From Chondrocystis sp. NIES-4102 (GTDB lineage Bacteria > Cyanobacteriota > Cyanobacteriia > Cyanobacteriales > Xenococcaceae), in the NCBI GenBank assembly GCA_002368355.1, contig AP018281.1, positions 4,092,001 to 4,156,000 of the forward strand: DNA of 64,000 nt, read 5' to 3'. The notes below the pieces were generated by a model. That model was not told the DNA's origin. It saw nothing but the letters and a program-made list of their open reading frames with translations, and ran no database searches. Position numbers and translations under genes: made by a program. The first letter of the stretch is position 1, and every line of letters begins with the position of its first letter. Shown here one piece after another: positions 27,092-37,489 of this stretch.

Positions 27092-28441
27092 TTAAGATTG
27101 TATAACTTGTTGCAGTGTCTCAACAAAATTAGGATAGGAAATAGAAGCAGCTTCCGCACGTAATATTGTTGTCTTCCCAGTCGCCTTGATTGCAGCGATC
27201 GCTAAACTCATAGCTATACGATGATCGGTAAAACTATCGACTTCTGCCCCTTGTAATGATTGACCACCAGTAATTTCTAGTCCATCAGGTAATTGGCTAA
27301 TTTTTACCCCCATTTTACTCAATTCTGTTGCCATTACTGCCAAGCGATCGCTTTCTTTTACCCTCAATTCTGCTGCATCTTTGATGATCGTCGTCCCATT
27401 ACCCACAGCAGCAGCCACCGCCAAAATGGGTATTTCATCTATAAGACGGGGTATTATATCTCCTGAAATTTCACAAGCTTGTAATTGGCTATATTTTACC
27501 CTTAGATCTGCTACGGGTTCACCTGCAACAATTCTCTCGTTTTCTCTAGTTATCTCTGCTCCCATCATCTCTAAGGCTTCTAATACACCAGTACGAGTAG
27601 GATTTACACCCACATTGGTAATTAATAAATTCGACCCAGGTACAATAGCTCCAGCCACTAGCCAAAAAGCAGCCGAACTGATATCTCCTGGTACAATTAC
27701 TTGTTGCCCAGTTAACTTAGGTTTGCCTGTTAAGGTAACACTATTGCTATCAGGATCTACTGTTAAAGTTGCACCAAAAGCTTGCAGCATTCTTTCGCTA
27801 TGATCTCTAGATAAAGCAGGTTCGGTAACTGTAGTTTGACCATCCACCATTAAACCTGCAAGCAAAATACAGGATTTTACCTGTGCTGAAGCGATGGGAG
27901 AGTGATAATGAATTGGTTTTAAACTTTGTCCTCTCACAGCCAAGGGTGCAAGGGAGTTACCTTTTCTACCCCAAATTTGCGCCCCCATTTGTTCTAATGG
28001 TTTTATGACGCGAGACATAGGACGCGATCGCAAGGAATCATCTCCTGTAACTGTAAATGTGCGCTCGCTGTGGGATGCTAATAAACCTAACATTAGGCGC
28101 ATAGTTGTCCCTGAATTGCCAGCATCTAAAACATTCTCAGGCTCTTGAAGATTCCCTAAACCAATACCTTTAACTATTACTTTTTCTGAGTTTAATTCTG
28201 AAATTTCTGCCCCCATTGCTCGAAAACAAGCTGCTGTGCTACGGGGATCTTCTCCTAATAATAACCCTTCAATTATTGTTTCCCCTGTTGCGAGCGCTCC
28301 TAACATTAAAGCTCTATGGGAAATTGATTTATCTCCTGGAATTGTAATATTACCTTGGACTGTTACCCCCTGAGCGGGAGGTTCTATGATTAAGGTTTGA
28401 TGGTTATTTTGATTTTCGAGGTTAACAATTGCAGAAGACAT
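27092..28441 (-). CDS. aroA: 3-phosphoshikimate 1-carboxyvinyltransferase (EPSP synthase)
   Basis: 449 residues, usual length for the class II-type enzymes. [18 protein letters not shown] (about 38-55) holds the catalytic Lys and phosphate-binding residues; [17 protein letters not shown] and [20 protein letters not shown] are the other signatures, and [14 protein letters not shown] and RVKESDRL lie near the C-terminus. It joins shikimate-3-phosphate and PEP in the aromatic amino acid pathway, whose aroE lies 32 kb to the right. The start ATG reads [11 protein letters not shown]. Transcribed alone. Confidence 0.96.
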   Translation of the reverse strand: MSSAIVNLENQNNHQTLIIEPPAQGVTVQGNITIPGDKSISHRALMLGALATGETIIEGLLLGEDPRSTAACFRAMGAEISELNSEKVIVKGIGLGNLQEPENVLDAGNSGTTMRLMLGLLASHSERTFTVTGDDSLRSRPMSRVIKPLEQMGAQIWGRKGNSLAPLAVRGQSLKPIHYHSPIASAQVKSCILLAGLMVDGQTTVTEPALSRDHSERMLQAFGATLTVDPDSNSVTLTGKPKLTGQQVIVPGDISSAAFWLVAGAIVPGSNLLITNVGVNPTRTGVLEALEMMGAEITRENERIVAGEPVADLRVKYSQLQACEISGDIIPRLIDEIPILAVAAAVGNGTTIIKDAAELRVKESDRLAVMATELSKMGVKISQLPDGLEITGGQSLQGAEVDSFTDHRIAMSLAIAAIKATGKTTILRAEAASISYPNFVETLQQVIQS

Positions 28442-28825
28442 AAGGTAATAGTAGGCAATAATTTCCGTTGCACATCTTAACTAAATTATGGGGTTGAAGC
28501 TGAATTAGATCAGGGTAAAAGTAATAAGAATTAATAATATTAGTAGTTTTTCTCGTACTTTGTCAGCAATTTATCCCCACCGATCGCTAAAAATTAGTAG
28601 AACATAAGAATCGTGCGATCGCGTCATCATTAATTTATCCATACTTTCTAAGAGAATATAGAACAATCGAAATCTTAAGATACAATTTGCTCAGATAAAT
28701 CAGTAATTTTAGCACTGTAATTTAATAAATAATCTTTTTAAGATTAAACCCTAACTAATCTCAAAAGCTTTTAGTCGCTGGCTAATAGTTTCTCAAATTA
28801 ATGCTAACTGATACAGGAGTTTAGA
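28442..28825. other. Gene-free spacer between divergent genes
   Basis: About 385 bases; contains one HIP1 octamer (28615-28622) and AT-rich sequence. It must hold the divergent promoters of aroA and the serine hydrolase gene. No open frame or strong hairpin seen. Confidence 0.5.
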
Positions 28826-30016
28826 GTGAATCCCAAAGGCAAAAAGTCTACTCTTCCCAAAACTTTAAAAAATGGGCATAAAAAACCAGGCATCTTAAAT
28901 TTTAAGCCTACAATATCCCTAGCATCGAAAAAAAGCCCAGTTAAGAAAATTAGCAATAATCAAGCTTTAATTAAAAAGACTGTAAAAGTTGGCAAGTCGC
29001 CAAAAACTCAACCATCGCGCCCATCAAGATCATCCTTCTGGTTAATTATTTATACAGTAATTATTACTGTGGGCATTAGTACCATTTTAGGTACAGTAAT
29101 TTCTCTTGCTAGTGAATTTCAACCGACTGTTGCTGAGTCTAATCAGAACATAAATACTGTTGCTTCAAACCCTAAACCAGAAATCAAATTAGATAGATTA
29201 TTTAGTATCACAGCTTTGGGTAAAGAAATTAATCCCCTCAAGCTAAAATTACAAGAATTAGGTCAACAATATCCTAGTCTTAAACCAGAAGTTTTTATAG
29301 CTGATTTAGATACCAAAGGTTTTGTCAATCTTGAAGCGAGTAATGCTATAGCTTCTGCTAGTACTATAAAGTTACCTATTTTGGTCGCATTTTTTCAAGA
29401 TGTAGATGCAGGTAAAATTAGTTTGTCGGAAAAATTAACCATAACAAAAGAGGATGTGGCTACAGGATCTGGTGATCTACAACATAAACCTATTGGTACT
29501 AAGTTGTCTGCTTTAGAAACGGCGGAGAAAATGATGGTTATTAGTGATAATACCGCTACTAATATGCTGATCAAACGTTTGGGGGGACAAGAAAGTTTAA
29601 ATCAAAGATTTACTAAGTTAGGTTTAACTGCAACTAAAATACGTAACCCCTTACCCGATTTAGATGGTACAAATACGACTACTCCCGAAGATTTAGGCAA
29701 TTTACTAATTAATATTTCCAATGGTGAATTAGTTTCCTTGCGATCGCGCGATCGCTTGTTAGGGATTATGCGTAATATCGTCAGGGATACTTTACTTCCT
29801 CAAGGTTTAGAACCTGGGGCAATTATCGCCCATAAAACAGGTGATATCGCCTCAGTCTTAGGAGATGTGGGAATGATTGATATGCCTAATGGTAAACGCT
29901 ATATTGCAGCTATCCTCGTCAAGCGTCCAACTAATTCATTTGAAGCTCAGGAATTTATCCAAAAAGCATCCCGTTTGACTTATCAGCACTTTAAATATGC
30001 TCAAAGTTCTTCCTAA
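28826..30016 (+). CDS. Class A beta-lactamase-fold serine hydrolase (membrane-anchored)
   Basis: 396 residues. A basic Lys-rich head (1-70) precedes one membrane helix (about 72-92); the rest is exported. The catalytic fold motifs are present: SxxK as SASTIKLPI, SDN as VISDNTATNM, and KTG as AHKTGDIASVLGD. The omega-loop Glu166xxLN of true class A beta-lactamases is missing: the region reads NPLPDLDGTNTTTPEDL and is shorter. A cell-wall peptidase or binding role is more likely than drug resistance. Start is GTG with CAGGAG about 8 bases upstream. Contains two HIP1 octamers end to end (29740-29755). Confidence 0.8.
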   Translation: MNPKGKKSTLPKTLKNGHKKPGILNFKPTISLASKKSPVKKISNNQALIKKTVKVGKSPKTQPSRPSRSSFWLIIYTVIITVGISTILGTVISLASEFQPTVAESNQNINTVASNPKPEIKLDRLFSITALGKEINPLKLKLQELGQQYPSLKPEVFIADLDTKGFVNLEASNAIASASTIKLPILVAFFQDVDAGKISLSEKLTITKEDVATGSGDLQHKPIGTKLSALETAEKMMVISDNTATNMLIKRLGGQESLNQRFTKLGLTATKIRNPLPDLDGTNTTTPEDLGNLLINISNGELVSLRSRDRLLGIMRNIVRDTLLPQGLEPGAIIAHKTGDIASVLGDVGMIDMPNGKRYIAAILVKRPTNSFEAQEFIQKASRLTYQHFKYAQSSS

Positions 30017-30028
30017 AGAATAATTTAG

Positions 30029-30904
30029 CTATTCCCAATCATCTGCGTCAGTTTGTTTATTTAACATCGAAATTGCCAAAGCCATAACTTTTTTAATTTC
30101 TTGATCATCCTCTTGGGAAACAGCCATTTCTAAGGAATCTAAGCAAGTGCGATCGCCGATTTTCATTAAGGATAAAGCTGCTGCTGATCGAGTCTGACCC
30201 CAACTATGATTAAGCAACTCTACTAATTTTGGTACTGCTGCTTGATATTTTAAATTACCTAAAACTGCTGCTGCTTCACTTCTTACGTTTGAGGCATCAT
30301 CTTCTAGAGATTTTACCAATAAATTTAAGGCTTTAGTATCTTGGCGATTTTCTTCTACTAATTTAGCGATCGCTCCTACTACCGCAGCCCGAACTTCAGG
30401 TGAGTCTGATTGATATGCACTATATAATTGAGCCTCAGCTTTTGCCCCAATAAATGCTAACGCCCATGCAGCATGACCTTTATGACTTTCACTAGAATCT
30501 GGTGAGGCTAATACTTGCAACAAAGGAGTTACTGCAGCTTCCCCTGTACGAGCTAAAGCACCAATAGCAGACCCTTGTACTACAGTATCTTGATCATGAA
30601 GTAGGGCATAAATTAAATGAGGTACGGCTTCTGGATCTTCAATTAAGGTTAAAGTCTTACCTGCTGCGCGTCTTACCACCACATTATCGTGGTTCAATAA
30701 AGCATCAATCAAGGGTTTAACGGCAGGTTTACCTACTTTACCTAATGCCTCAGCAAAGCCTAATCTTACTAAACCCCTAGTATCCCCTAACCCTTCAATC
30801 ATTTGTGCAATCAACCTTTGATCATCATAATTAAAAGATTTTTGCTCAATTTGTTGATTAACTATAGCTAGAAGTTTATCTGTTTGCGCCTGATCAACTG
30901 TCAT
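30029..30904 (-). CDS. E/F-clan phycobilin lyase, CpeF/MpeU-like (HEAT repeats)
   Basis: 291 residues of HEAT/PBS-lyase repeats (for example AVKPLIDALLNHDNVVVRRA, ASNVRSEAAAVLGNLKYQAA). In phycoerythrin operons this size class matches CpeF (formerly MpeV) and MpeU, which help attach phycoerythrobilin to beta-phycoerythrin; in Fremyella, CpeF acts at the doubly linked Cys50/61 site. Assignment to CpeF rather than CpeY rests on length (CpeY is much longer) and position after the cpeZ-like gene, 45 bases away. It ends 12 bases from the convergent serine hydrolase gene. Confidence 0.65.
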   Translation of the reverse strand: MTVDQAQTDKLLAIVNQQIEQKSFNYDDQRLIAQMIEGLGDTRGLVRLGFAEALGKVGKPAVKPLIDALLNHDNVVVRRAAGKTLTLIEDPEAVPHLIYALLHDQDTVVQGSAIGALARTGEAAVTPLLQVLASPDSSESHKGHAAWALAFIGAKAEAQLYSAYQSDSPEVRAAVVGAIAKLVEENRQDTKALNLLVKSLEDDASNVRSEAAAVLGNLKYQAAVPKLVELLNHSWGQTRSAAALSLMKIGDRTCLDSLEMAVSQEDDQEIKKVMALAISMLNKQTDADDWE

Positions 30905-30949
30905 CCTTGATTATTATTAAATATATTTATAAAAAATAAGCTCATCTAA

Positions 30950-31555
30950 TTAATTCTTATATTGCATCACCATTTCTAAACGGGATAAAGCACTGGTTGC
31001 CGACTCTCGAATATAAGTATCCGCAGATGAATCATTACTTAGCTTGGTTAATACTTCCACCCCTCTAGGATCACCCATCGAACCCAAAGCGTTTAAAATT
31101 GCCACCCCTACAGCCAAGTTATCAGTAGTATTTAAGGTTTCAACTAAAATATTAAATACAGGCGAACCTATTTCACCCAAAGTCATTACCGCAGGAATAT
31201 TAACTACTGGATTAGGATCATTTAAAGCTTGAGTTAATCCTTCAATAGCTACTTGGGGCATTTCCACATCTGGATAGTTTACCGCAATTTGGGCCAATAC
31301 CTTGGCACAGCTAGAACGCACCGTTGGATTATCGCTATTAATTAGTGAGTCTACTACAGGTGTGACTACATCTGTCCCAATCAATCCTAATGCTTTAACT
31401 GCTGCTCTTCTATAAGTAACATCCTCCTGATCAAGAACACTCATTAAACGAGGAATAGTGTTTTCATCTCTAATTTCCACAAGCTCGTGCATGGCTTTGC
31501 TTCGCAGATTATGATTAGGGTGTTTTAATTTTTCAAATAAAGCGTCAATAGTCAT
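30950..31555 (-). CDS. cpeZ: Phycoerythrin lyase or chaperone-like HEAT protein CpeZ
   Basis: 201 residues of HEAT repeats: LFEKLKHPNHNLRSKAMHEL, RRAAVKALGLIG, NPVVNIPAVMTLGEIGSPVF. Length and location just downstream of cpeBA match CpeZ (about 205 residues), which works with CpeY in attaching phycoerythrobilin to alpha-phycoerythrin. A repeat element separates it from cpeA, so it may need its own promoter or read-through. CpeY itself is not in the window. Confidence 0.7.
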   Translation of the reverse strand: MTIDALFEKLKHPNHNLRSKAMHELVEIRDENTIPRLMSVLDQEDVTYRRAAVKALGLIGTDVVTPVVDSLINSDNPTVRSSCAKVLAQIAVNYPDVEMPQVAIEGLTQALNDPNPVVNIPAVMTLGEIGSPVFNILVETLNTTDNLAVGVAILNALGSMGDPRGVEVLTKLSNDSSADTYIRESATSALSRLEMVMQYKN

Positions 31556-31589
31556 AAAAAATATTTACAATGATTAATTTATTTAACGG

Positions 31590-31784
31590 TTATAGCAATA
31601 CGAAATAAGTCAGGGATGTTTTTTATATTTTAGTTTTTGGCTTTTAGCTTCTGATCTACTACCTACTACCCCCTACCCCCTCCTGTCTCCTGTCTCCTAA
31701 CTTGTTATTCTTTATTTACTACCTACTACCTAAGAACCTGATAATCACCCGAATTGTCAAGCAACTAACCCTGTACCGCTATAA
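31590..31784. mobile_element. MITE-like element C between cpeA and cpeZ
   Basis: About 195 bp. Left end TTATAGCAATAC (31590-31601) and right end GTACCGCTATAA (31773-31784) are inverted repeats matching at 10 of 12. Core contains TTTTTTATATTTTAGTTTTT, CT-rich heptamers (CTACTACC, CCCCCTACC) and CTGTCTC repeats, in the same order as elements A and D. It fills most of the 358-base gap between cpeA and cpeZ; the rest, 31785-31913, shows no gene. Confidence 0.65.
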
Positions 31785-31913
31785 ATATACACAATAAGAG
31801 CTTTAAGACTGATACTCAAACCATTAATAAGTCAAAGCAGCAGACCTAAAGCCCCTATTTAAGAAATAGAAATATTATCTATTTATGACCCAATCAAACT
31901 AACAATCAGCTTC

Positions 31914-32438
<525 letters not shown>

Positions 32439-32498
32439 TCAAATCTCATGTATATCCAATGCCAATTATCGTCTAGGCATCGATACTAAGCCCAAAGC

Positions 32499-33089
<591 letters not shown>

Positions 33090-33100
33090 TTATCTATTTT

Positions 33101-33131
33101 GACAGATGTATTTAGATTAAATTTATCTGTC
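33101..33131. promoter_or_regulatory. Inverted repeat upstream of cpeB
   Basis: GACAGAT (33101-33107) and ATCTGTC (33125-33131) form a perfect 7-bp dyad spaced by 17 bases, 48-78 bases upstream of the cpeB start. Arm centres are about 24 bases apart, which fits a dimeric regulator or a 5'-UTR hairpin. Phycoerythrin operons are known to be light- and CpeR/Rca-regulated; whether this is such a site is inference. Confidence 0.45.
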
Positions 33132-33290
33132 GCTCTTGAAGATAAAAGATCAACCCACCCAAAATCTCTTTTATTAAAAACAAAGTAATAATCTGTAACG
33201 TTTTAGCAAATCCCTTTACACTTTGGCTAATGGAAAAAATCTTAGCACAACCATTGATACTAGTAAAATGATATAAAAATGATCATTACT

Positions 33291-34292
33291 TTACTTTTGT
33301 TTAACATCGGGTGATTGATTACTAGGTTGGAATCCTGGTAAGGTTTGACCACCCTGGCAATATTGACCTAACCAAGTAAGACCACTTAAGGAACGAAAAG
33401 GAATTACTGATAAATCAGTTTCAGGTACTTCTAAGTTGACTTGTGTTCCTGTACTTGTAACACCTAAAAGTTGTAATAATGGGGCTAAGTTGGCAGTTTC
33501 TACATTAATTTTACAAAATCCTTGTAGCCAAGCTGTCTGATTTTTTAGGGGTTGTATAGCTTCTGCTTGTACCGCCCGAATCGTCGCCTGCACTTCTGGA
33601 GATTCTTCAGCGATTATTGCTTCAAGTTCTTGGGGGTTCGATCCCAAACCTGCAGAAAGTTCTACAGTTTCGTAAAACATAGGTAAAACAAAGCTTTCTA
33701 CTAATCCAACGACTCCTTGAACAATGGAAACGAATTGACCTGCTTGCAATTTAATAGTTATGTCACCGTTAATATTTGACACTTTAACTAAACCCGCAGG
33801 GCTATCAGTTAATACCCCAACTAAAGAAGAATTATTAACAGGATTATGCTGAACAAATAAAGCTGTTCCTTGAGAAACTACTTTAGCCTGTGGAGTACTA
33901 ATGGTGCTTTGACCTTGTTGTGGGCGGATCATTATTAATGCAGCACCACTAGTTAATTCAAAATTACGTTTCCCTGGAGGAAAGCGAAATACAGTTCCTG
34001 CACCTGTTCTGACTAATGTACCTTCGTTAAACAAAATATCGGCGCGAGAATTAGCACCAGTGCGTACAGAATCCCTTGGAACAATCTGATCACCTACTTT
34101 AGCTTGATTCCAATTTGCTTGATTTTGCTGATTGATATCTACTTGGTTACGTACTTTATAAATTTCAGCTTGTTTAATAACAGTTTCAGCCACAGTAGGT
34201 TCAACAGCTATAAAAGTTAAACATAGGCTTGTTAATAGCTTAGTTAGGGAAGGAGAAATATTTTTTAGATGATTAAGACAAAATTGCTGCAT
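33291..34292 (-). CDS. Exported FecR-domain protein
   Basis: About 333 residues. An N-terminal signal peptide (hydrophobic LTKLLTSLCLTFIAVEPTVAE) is followed by a FecR/FecR-like beta domain: QIVPRDSVRTGANSRADILF, GTLVRTGAGTVFRF, ELTSGAALIMIRPQQGQSTI and TPQAKVVSQGTALFV. Such domains in cyanobacteria are periplasmic and sometimes fused to other modules; here there is no sigma-regulator partner, so it is not classic iron signalling. The C-terminal part, with Pro/Gln-rich end, is unassigned. ATG at 34292 chosen; a longer TTG start would spoil the signal peptide. Confidence 0.75.
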   Translation of the reverse strand: MQQFCLNHLKNISPSLTKLLTSLCLTFIAVEPTVAETVIKQAEIYKVRNQVDINQQNQANWNQAKVGDQIVPRDSVRTGANSRADILFNEGTLVRTGAGTVFRFPPGKRNFELTSGAALIMIRPQQGQSTISTPQAKVVSQGTALFVQHNPVNNSSLVGVLTDSPAGLVKVSNINGDITIKLQAGQFVSIVQGVVGLVESFVLPMFYETVELSAGLGSNPQELEAIIAEESPEVQATIRAVQAEAIQPLKNQTAWLQGFCKINVETANLAPLLQLLGVTSTGTQVNLEVPETDLSVIPFRSLSGLTWLGQYCQGGQTLPGFQPSNQSPDVKQK

Positions 34293-34477
34293 AAAAATTC
34301 TCAGCAGACGTATTAAGAAAGTAGGGTGGTTAGAACCAAAATACAATAAAGTCTGGATTTAACCAACCGAGCAAAATTATCCTCTATCTCGCTCAACCTA
34401 ATTAATAAATCGTAAATTTCTCCTGATAGTCACTAGCAGCCAAAAGAATTATTTTTATAGTGGAGTTGTACTAAATT

Positions 34478-34819
34478 ATGTTTAAGCAATCATTTTCTTT
34501 AATAGTTTTTTCGAGCATGATTACTTTATCTGCAATGTTAGCCAATGCGGAAGAAGTGAAGGTTAACACCGGTAATATGCAGGTTTCAGTTAAAAATGGT
34601 CAAGTTCAAGTTAATTCTAGCCCTACTACTAGAAACTCGTCTTGGTTAAATCGCATAACTCAAATAAGATTGTTTAATGGTCGTACTACTACACCTTCTA
34701 TTCAATCAGACTTAAAATGCGATCGCAAGAATTCTAGTTATTCAACTATTCGCAGAAGCAGTTCGGGTACAGGAATATCTCAAAGTAGTAGTTCGAGTAC
34801 CACAGTCAGTTGTAATTGA
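34478..34819 (+). CDS. Small exported Ser-rich protein
   Basis: 113 residues. A signal peptide ends near AMLANAEE (about residue 25). The mature part has a short beta-prone segment (VKVNTGNMQVSVKNGQVQVN) and a Ser/Thr-rich tail ending in CN, with two cysteines. No known domain. It lies tail-to-tail with the pterin dehydratase-like gene, 6 bases apart, and divergent from the FecR gene. A DR pair is encoded by a HIP1 octamer. Confidence 0.55.
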   Translation: MFKQSFSLIVFSSMITLSAMLANAEEVKVNTGNMQVSVKNGQVQVNSSPTTRNSSWLNRITQIRLFNGRTTTPSIQSDLKCDRKNSSYSTIRRSSSGTGISQSSSSSTTVSCN

Positions 34820-34825
34820 TATTGG

Positions 34826-35218
34826 TTATTTGTTATTCTCTCTTAACGGTACTAATTGAGATATGGTTTTAGCAAGGTCAAAATCTTTTTGGGATATACC
34901 CCCCGCATCCTCAGTTGTCAGAGAAACAGTAACTTTATTATAGGAAATTGCTAGATCTGGGTGATGGGCTGCTGCTTCGGCAGGTTCTACTAATTGATTG
35001 ACAAATGCGATCGCTTCTACAAAATTCTTGAATTTGAAGGTGCGAGTAATAGTTTTATTTTGCTGTTGCCATTGGGGTAAATTTTTTATTTGCTGCTCTA
35101 TCTCACTCTGGGTTAGAGTTATTTTTTCTGCCTTTAAAGGCTGTATAGCAAAGCATAAATTAATAGCGATCGCTAAAATTAGAAGTTTTATTTTTATTTG
35201 TTTTAGGTTGTTAAACAC
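34826..35218 (-). CDS. Pterin-4a-carbinolamine dehydratase-like protein with signal peptide
   Basis: 130 residues. The last 95 form a PCD/DCoH domain: LPQWQQQNKTITRTFKFKNF, EAAAHHPDLAISYNKVTVSL and DFDLAKTI, with the catalytic His-His pair and Asp. The enzyme dehydrates 4a-hydroxytetrahydropterin; the fold can also act as a dimerisation cofactor. Unusually, residues 1-30 (KIKLLILAIAINLCFAIQPLKAE) form a signal peptide or anchor, so the protein is probably outside the cytosol. The gene is transcribed alone toward the Ser-rich gene. Confidence 0.8.
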   Translation of the reverse strand: MFNNLKQIKIKLLILAIAINLCFAIQPLKAEKITLTQSEIEQQIKNLPQWQQQNKTITRTFKFKNFVEAIAFVNQLVEPAEAAAHHPDLAISYNKVTVSLTTEDAGGISQKDFDLAKTISQLVPLRENNK

Positions 35219-35664
35219 TGAAATTATGATTCTGGTCGTATAAGTTTAGTTTATAATAATTAGGCTCGATTATCGGGATTAGGTAGTGGGGAGTAGGTAA
35301 TTCCACAAGGGGACAATGTAGGTAGCAGGTAATAGATAGTAAGCTTAAAGATAAGAAACTAAAATATAAAAAATATGCTTTAATTATCTCGTATTACTAG
35401 CTATAAATTAATTTCTATTTACCCATGAAAATAATGACAGTAAAACAAGTACAGTAATTTTAATTTATCTTCTGCTAAATCTTTATTAATATACTAATTA
35501 TCCTGTCTTTATGCTCGCTAATAAGTCTGGCTTGATATTTAACCAGGTGTTATTTTCTAATATTAAATTTACCTTAAACAGAAATAAGAAAACATTTCAA
35601 GTCTAGCTGGGGATTTACTCTCAAAATATTTTAAATAATTATAGTTAACTATAAAAACAAAGTT
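35219..35664. mobile_element. Gene-free spacer with MITE-like element D (reverse orientation)
   Basis: Read on the minus strand, 35404 down to about 35270 runs TATAGCTAGTAATACGAGATA, then TTTTTTATATTTTAGTTT, then CTATTACCTGCTACCTA and CCCCACTACCTAATC, the same order as element C at 31.6 kb. The other terminus is degraded. The remaining 35405-35664 is AT-rich with no visible gene. Confidence 0.5.
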
Positions 35665-36591
35665 TTATACCGTTTCGGTTAACTCCGATCGATGGTTATT
35701 ATGCTGTTGTAGGGGAGACATGAGAGAGTAAAAAGGTTGATGTAAACTAATTAACTGTGCCAGGGTTTTTTTCAATTGAGTACGAGGCACAATAGAATCT
35801 ATAAAACCATGTTCTAATAGATATTCAGAAGTTTGAAACCCTTCTGGTAGCTTTTCCCTTAATGTTTGCTCAATTACACGTCTTCCTGCAAAACCTATTG
35901 TGGCTTTAGGCTCGGCTAAAATAATATCTCCCAGCATCGCAAAACTAGCTGTTACCCCACCCATAGTAGGATGAACAAGTACAGGAATGTATAATAATTT
36001 AGCTGTCTGATGACGTTGCAGTGCGCCTGAAATTTTTGCCATCTGCATCAAACTAAACATTCCTTCCTGCATTCTAGCACCACCTGAAGCACAAACTATG
36101 ACTACAGGGAAACGTTCGGCGGTGGCGTGTTCAATCAAACGACAAAGTTTTTCGCCCACAACCGAACCCATGCTACCACCCATAAAGCGAAAGTCCATCA
36201 CTCCCAGAGCCACAGGTAAACCATCAATTAAACCTGTACCTGTTTTTACAGCATCTGATAAACCTGTTTTTGCTTGATAATCCTGTAATCTTGTTTGATA
36301 ATCCTTGCGATCGCGAAATTTTAGCGGATCAATGGGATAGATATCTTCATCAAGAGCTTTCCATGTGTTAGCATCAATTAATTGCTTAATGCGATCGTCA
36401 CTATCAACGCGATTATGATAATTACAATCAGGACAAACTAATTGGTTAGCCTGTAAATCTTTGGTGTAAGCAACTGAACCACAAGAATCACACTTTGTCC
36501 ATAACCCATCAGCAATTTCTCGCTCTTGCTGTTTTTGCATGGGGGTTTCTGTTTTTCTACGGTTAGCAAACCAATCAAATAAAGAAGACAT
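35665..36591 (-). CDS. accD: Acetyl-CoA carboxylase carboxyltransferase, beta subunit
   Basis: 308 residues. A C4 zinc ribbon with Cys34, Cys37, Cys53 and Cys56 ([15 protein letters not shown]) leads the carboxyltransferase domain. [20 protein letters not shown] and [20 protein letters not shown] are the crotonase-fold oxyanion and CoA-binding regions. With AccA it moves carboxyl from biotin to acetyl-CoA, the first step of fatty-acid synthesis. Upstream by 24 bases is a DUF2007-type gene in the same direction. Confidence 0.97.
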   Translation of the reverse strand: MSSLFDWFANRRKTETPMQKQQEREIADGLWTKCDSCGSVAYTKDLQANQLVCPDCNYHNRVDSDDRIKQLIDANTWKALDEDIYPIDPLKFRDRKDYQTRLQDYQAKTGLSDAVKTGTGLIDGLPVALGVMDFRFMGGSMGSVVGEKLCRLIEHATAERFPVVIVCASGGARMQEGMFSLMQMAKISGALQRHQTAKLLYIPVLVHPTMGGVTASFAMLGDIILAEPKATIGFAGRRVIEQTLREKLPEGFQTSEYLLEHGFIDSIVPRTQLKKTLAQLISLHQPFYSLMSPLQQHNNHRSELTETV

Positions 36592-36615
36592 AAATTTTTT
36601 TTTTTTAAGCAGTTT

Positions 36616-36834
36616 TTAATTTAATTCTGGACTATCTTCTGGAGGACTTAACAAAAGCAAGGCTGTCCACTGGTCTTTTGTTCTTACTTGTAGTGCAACT
36701 TGATCTCCTTCCCCACAGTATATCCCTGCACCAATATTAAGAACACGAGCAGGAATATTATATGCAGTTAATATCTGTTGCATTAATTCTGCCTCCCAGC
36801 GAGCTTTAGTTGTTTTTAATGTAATCCAAGACAA
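36616..36834 (-). CDS. Small DUF2007-like protein
   Basis: 72 residues. WEAELMQQILTAYNIPARVLN, then a short insert and VALQVRTKDQWTALLLL, is the ferredoxin-like beta-alpha-beta pattern of DUF2007 proteins (sometimes labelled signal-transducing). Start is TTG, reading MSWITLKTTKA. Followed after 24 bases by accD, probably on one transcript. Function unknown. Confidence 0.6.
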   Translation of the reverse strand: MSWITLKTTKARWEAELMQQILTAYNIPARVLNIGAGIYCGEGDQVALQVRTKDQWTALLLLSPPEDSPELN

Positions 36835-36946
36835 TTATTTTTATATGATTATTTAGGTAGTATTTTTTTGATAACTAACTTATATACCCAAATTAAGTAT
36901 AAAAGCTAATAGATATGACTATTAGCCAGAATTAGACAATTAAATT

Positions 36947-37489
36947 TTAGTAAGCATCCTGTAATTCGTAAAAATCAGGTGATACATAGTCCTTACGCAA
37001 AGGCCAACCAATCCAATCTTCATTCATCAAAATCCGCTTAAGATTCGGATGTCCTTCATATATAATACCGAACATATCGTAGCTCTCTCGTTCCTGCCAG
37101 TCGGCTGCTTTCCAAATCCAATAGACAGAAGCGACACGAGGATTTTCCCTAGGTAAGAATACCTTCAGACGTACCTCATCTGCTTGCTCGACATTATCAC
37201 CCACTTTAATTAAATGATAAAAACTAACTAGCTCTTTACCTGGCCCCAAATCATAAGCACCCTGACACTGAAGATAATTGTACCCATAAGCATACAAAGC
37301 AGTAGCGATGGGCAGTAGTAAATCTGGTTCTACTTTGATCATTTCTATATTAGAAACATCAGGTGCTAAAGCTTCATGCTCAAAACCATTATCAGTGAGC
37401 CAAATAGAAGTTTTACCAGCTACCACTATATCTGATGGCGCAGTATTTTCTGGGGGATTTTGATTTTCGTTATTAGTTTCTTGGGCCAC
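36947..37489 (-). CDS. ndhJ: NAD(P)H-quinone oxidoreductase subunit J
   Basis: 180 residues, 30-kDa subunit family. [20 protein letters not shown], then [36 protein letters not shown], with the final [11 protein letters not shown] signature. Part of the membrane-peripheral arm of thylakoid NDH-1, used in respiration and cyclic electron flow. Start is GTG inside the end of ndhK (17-base overlap), which suggests translational coupling. Third gene of ndhC-ndhK-ndhJ. Confidence 0.97.
   Translation of the reverse strand: MAQETNNENQNPPENTAPSDIVVAGKTSIWLTDNGFEHEALAPDVSNIEMIKVEPDLLLPIATALYAYGYNYLQCQGAYDLGPGKELVSFYHLIKVGDNVEQADEVRLKVFLPRENPRVASVYWIWKAADWQERESYDMFGIIYEGHPNLKRILMNEDWIGWPLRKDYVSPDFYELQDAY

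Noticed and set aside
27381-27803. 140-codon open frame antisense to aroA
   Set aside because: Fully inside aroA, low-complexity Ala/Ile/Thr product, no start context.
28826-30016. Antibiotic resistance gene
   Set aside because: The beta-lactamase fold lacks the Glu needed for hydrolysis, so a resistance call is not supported.
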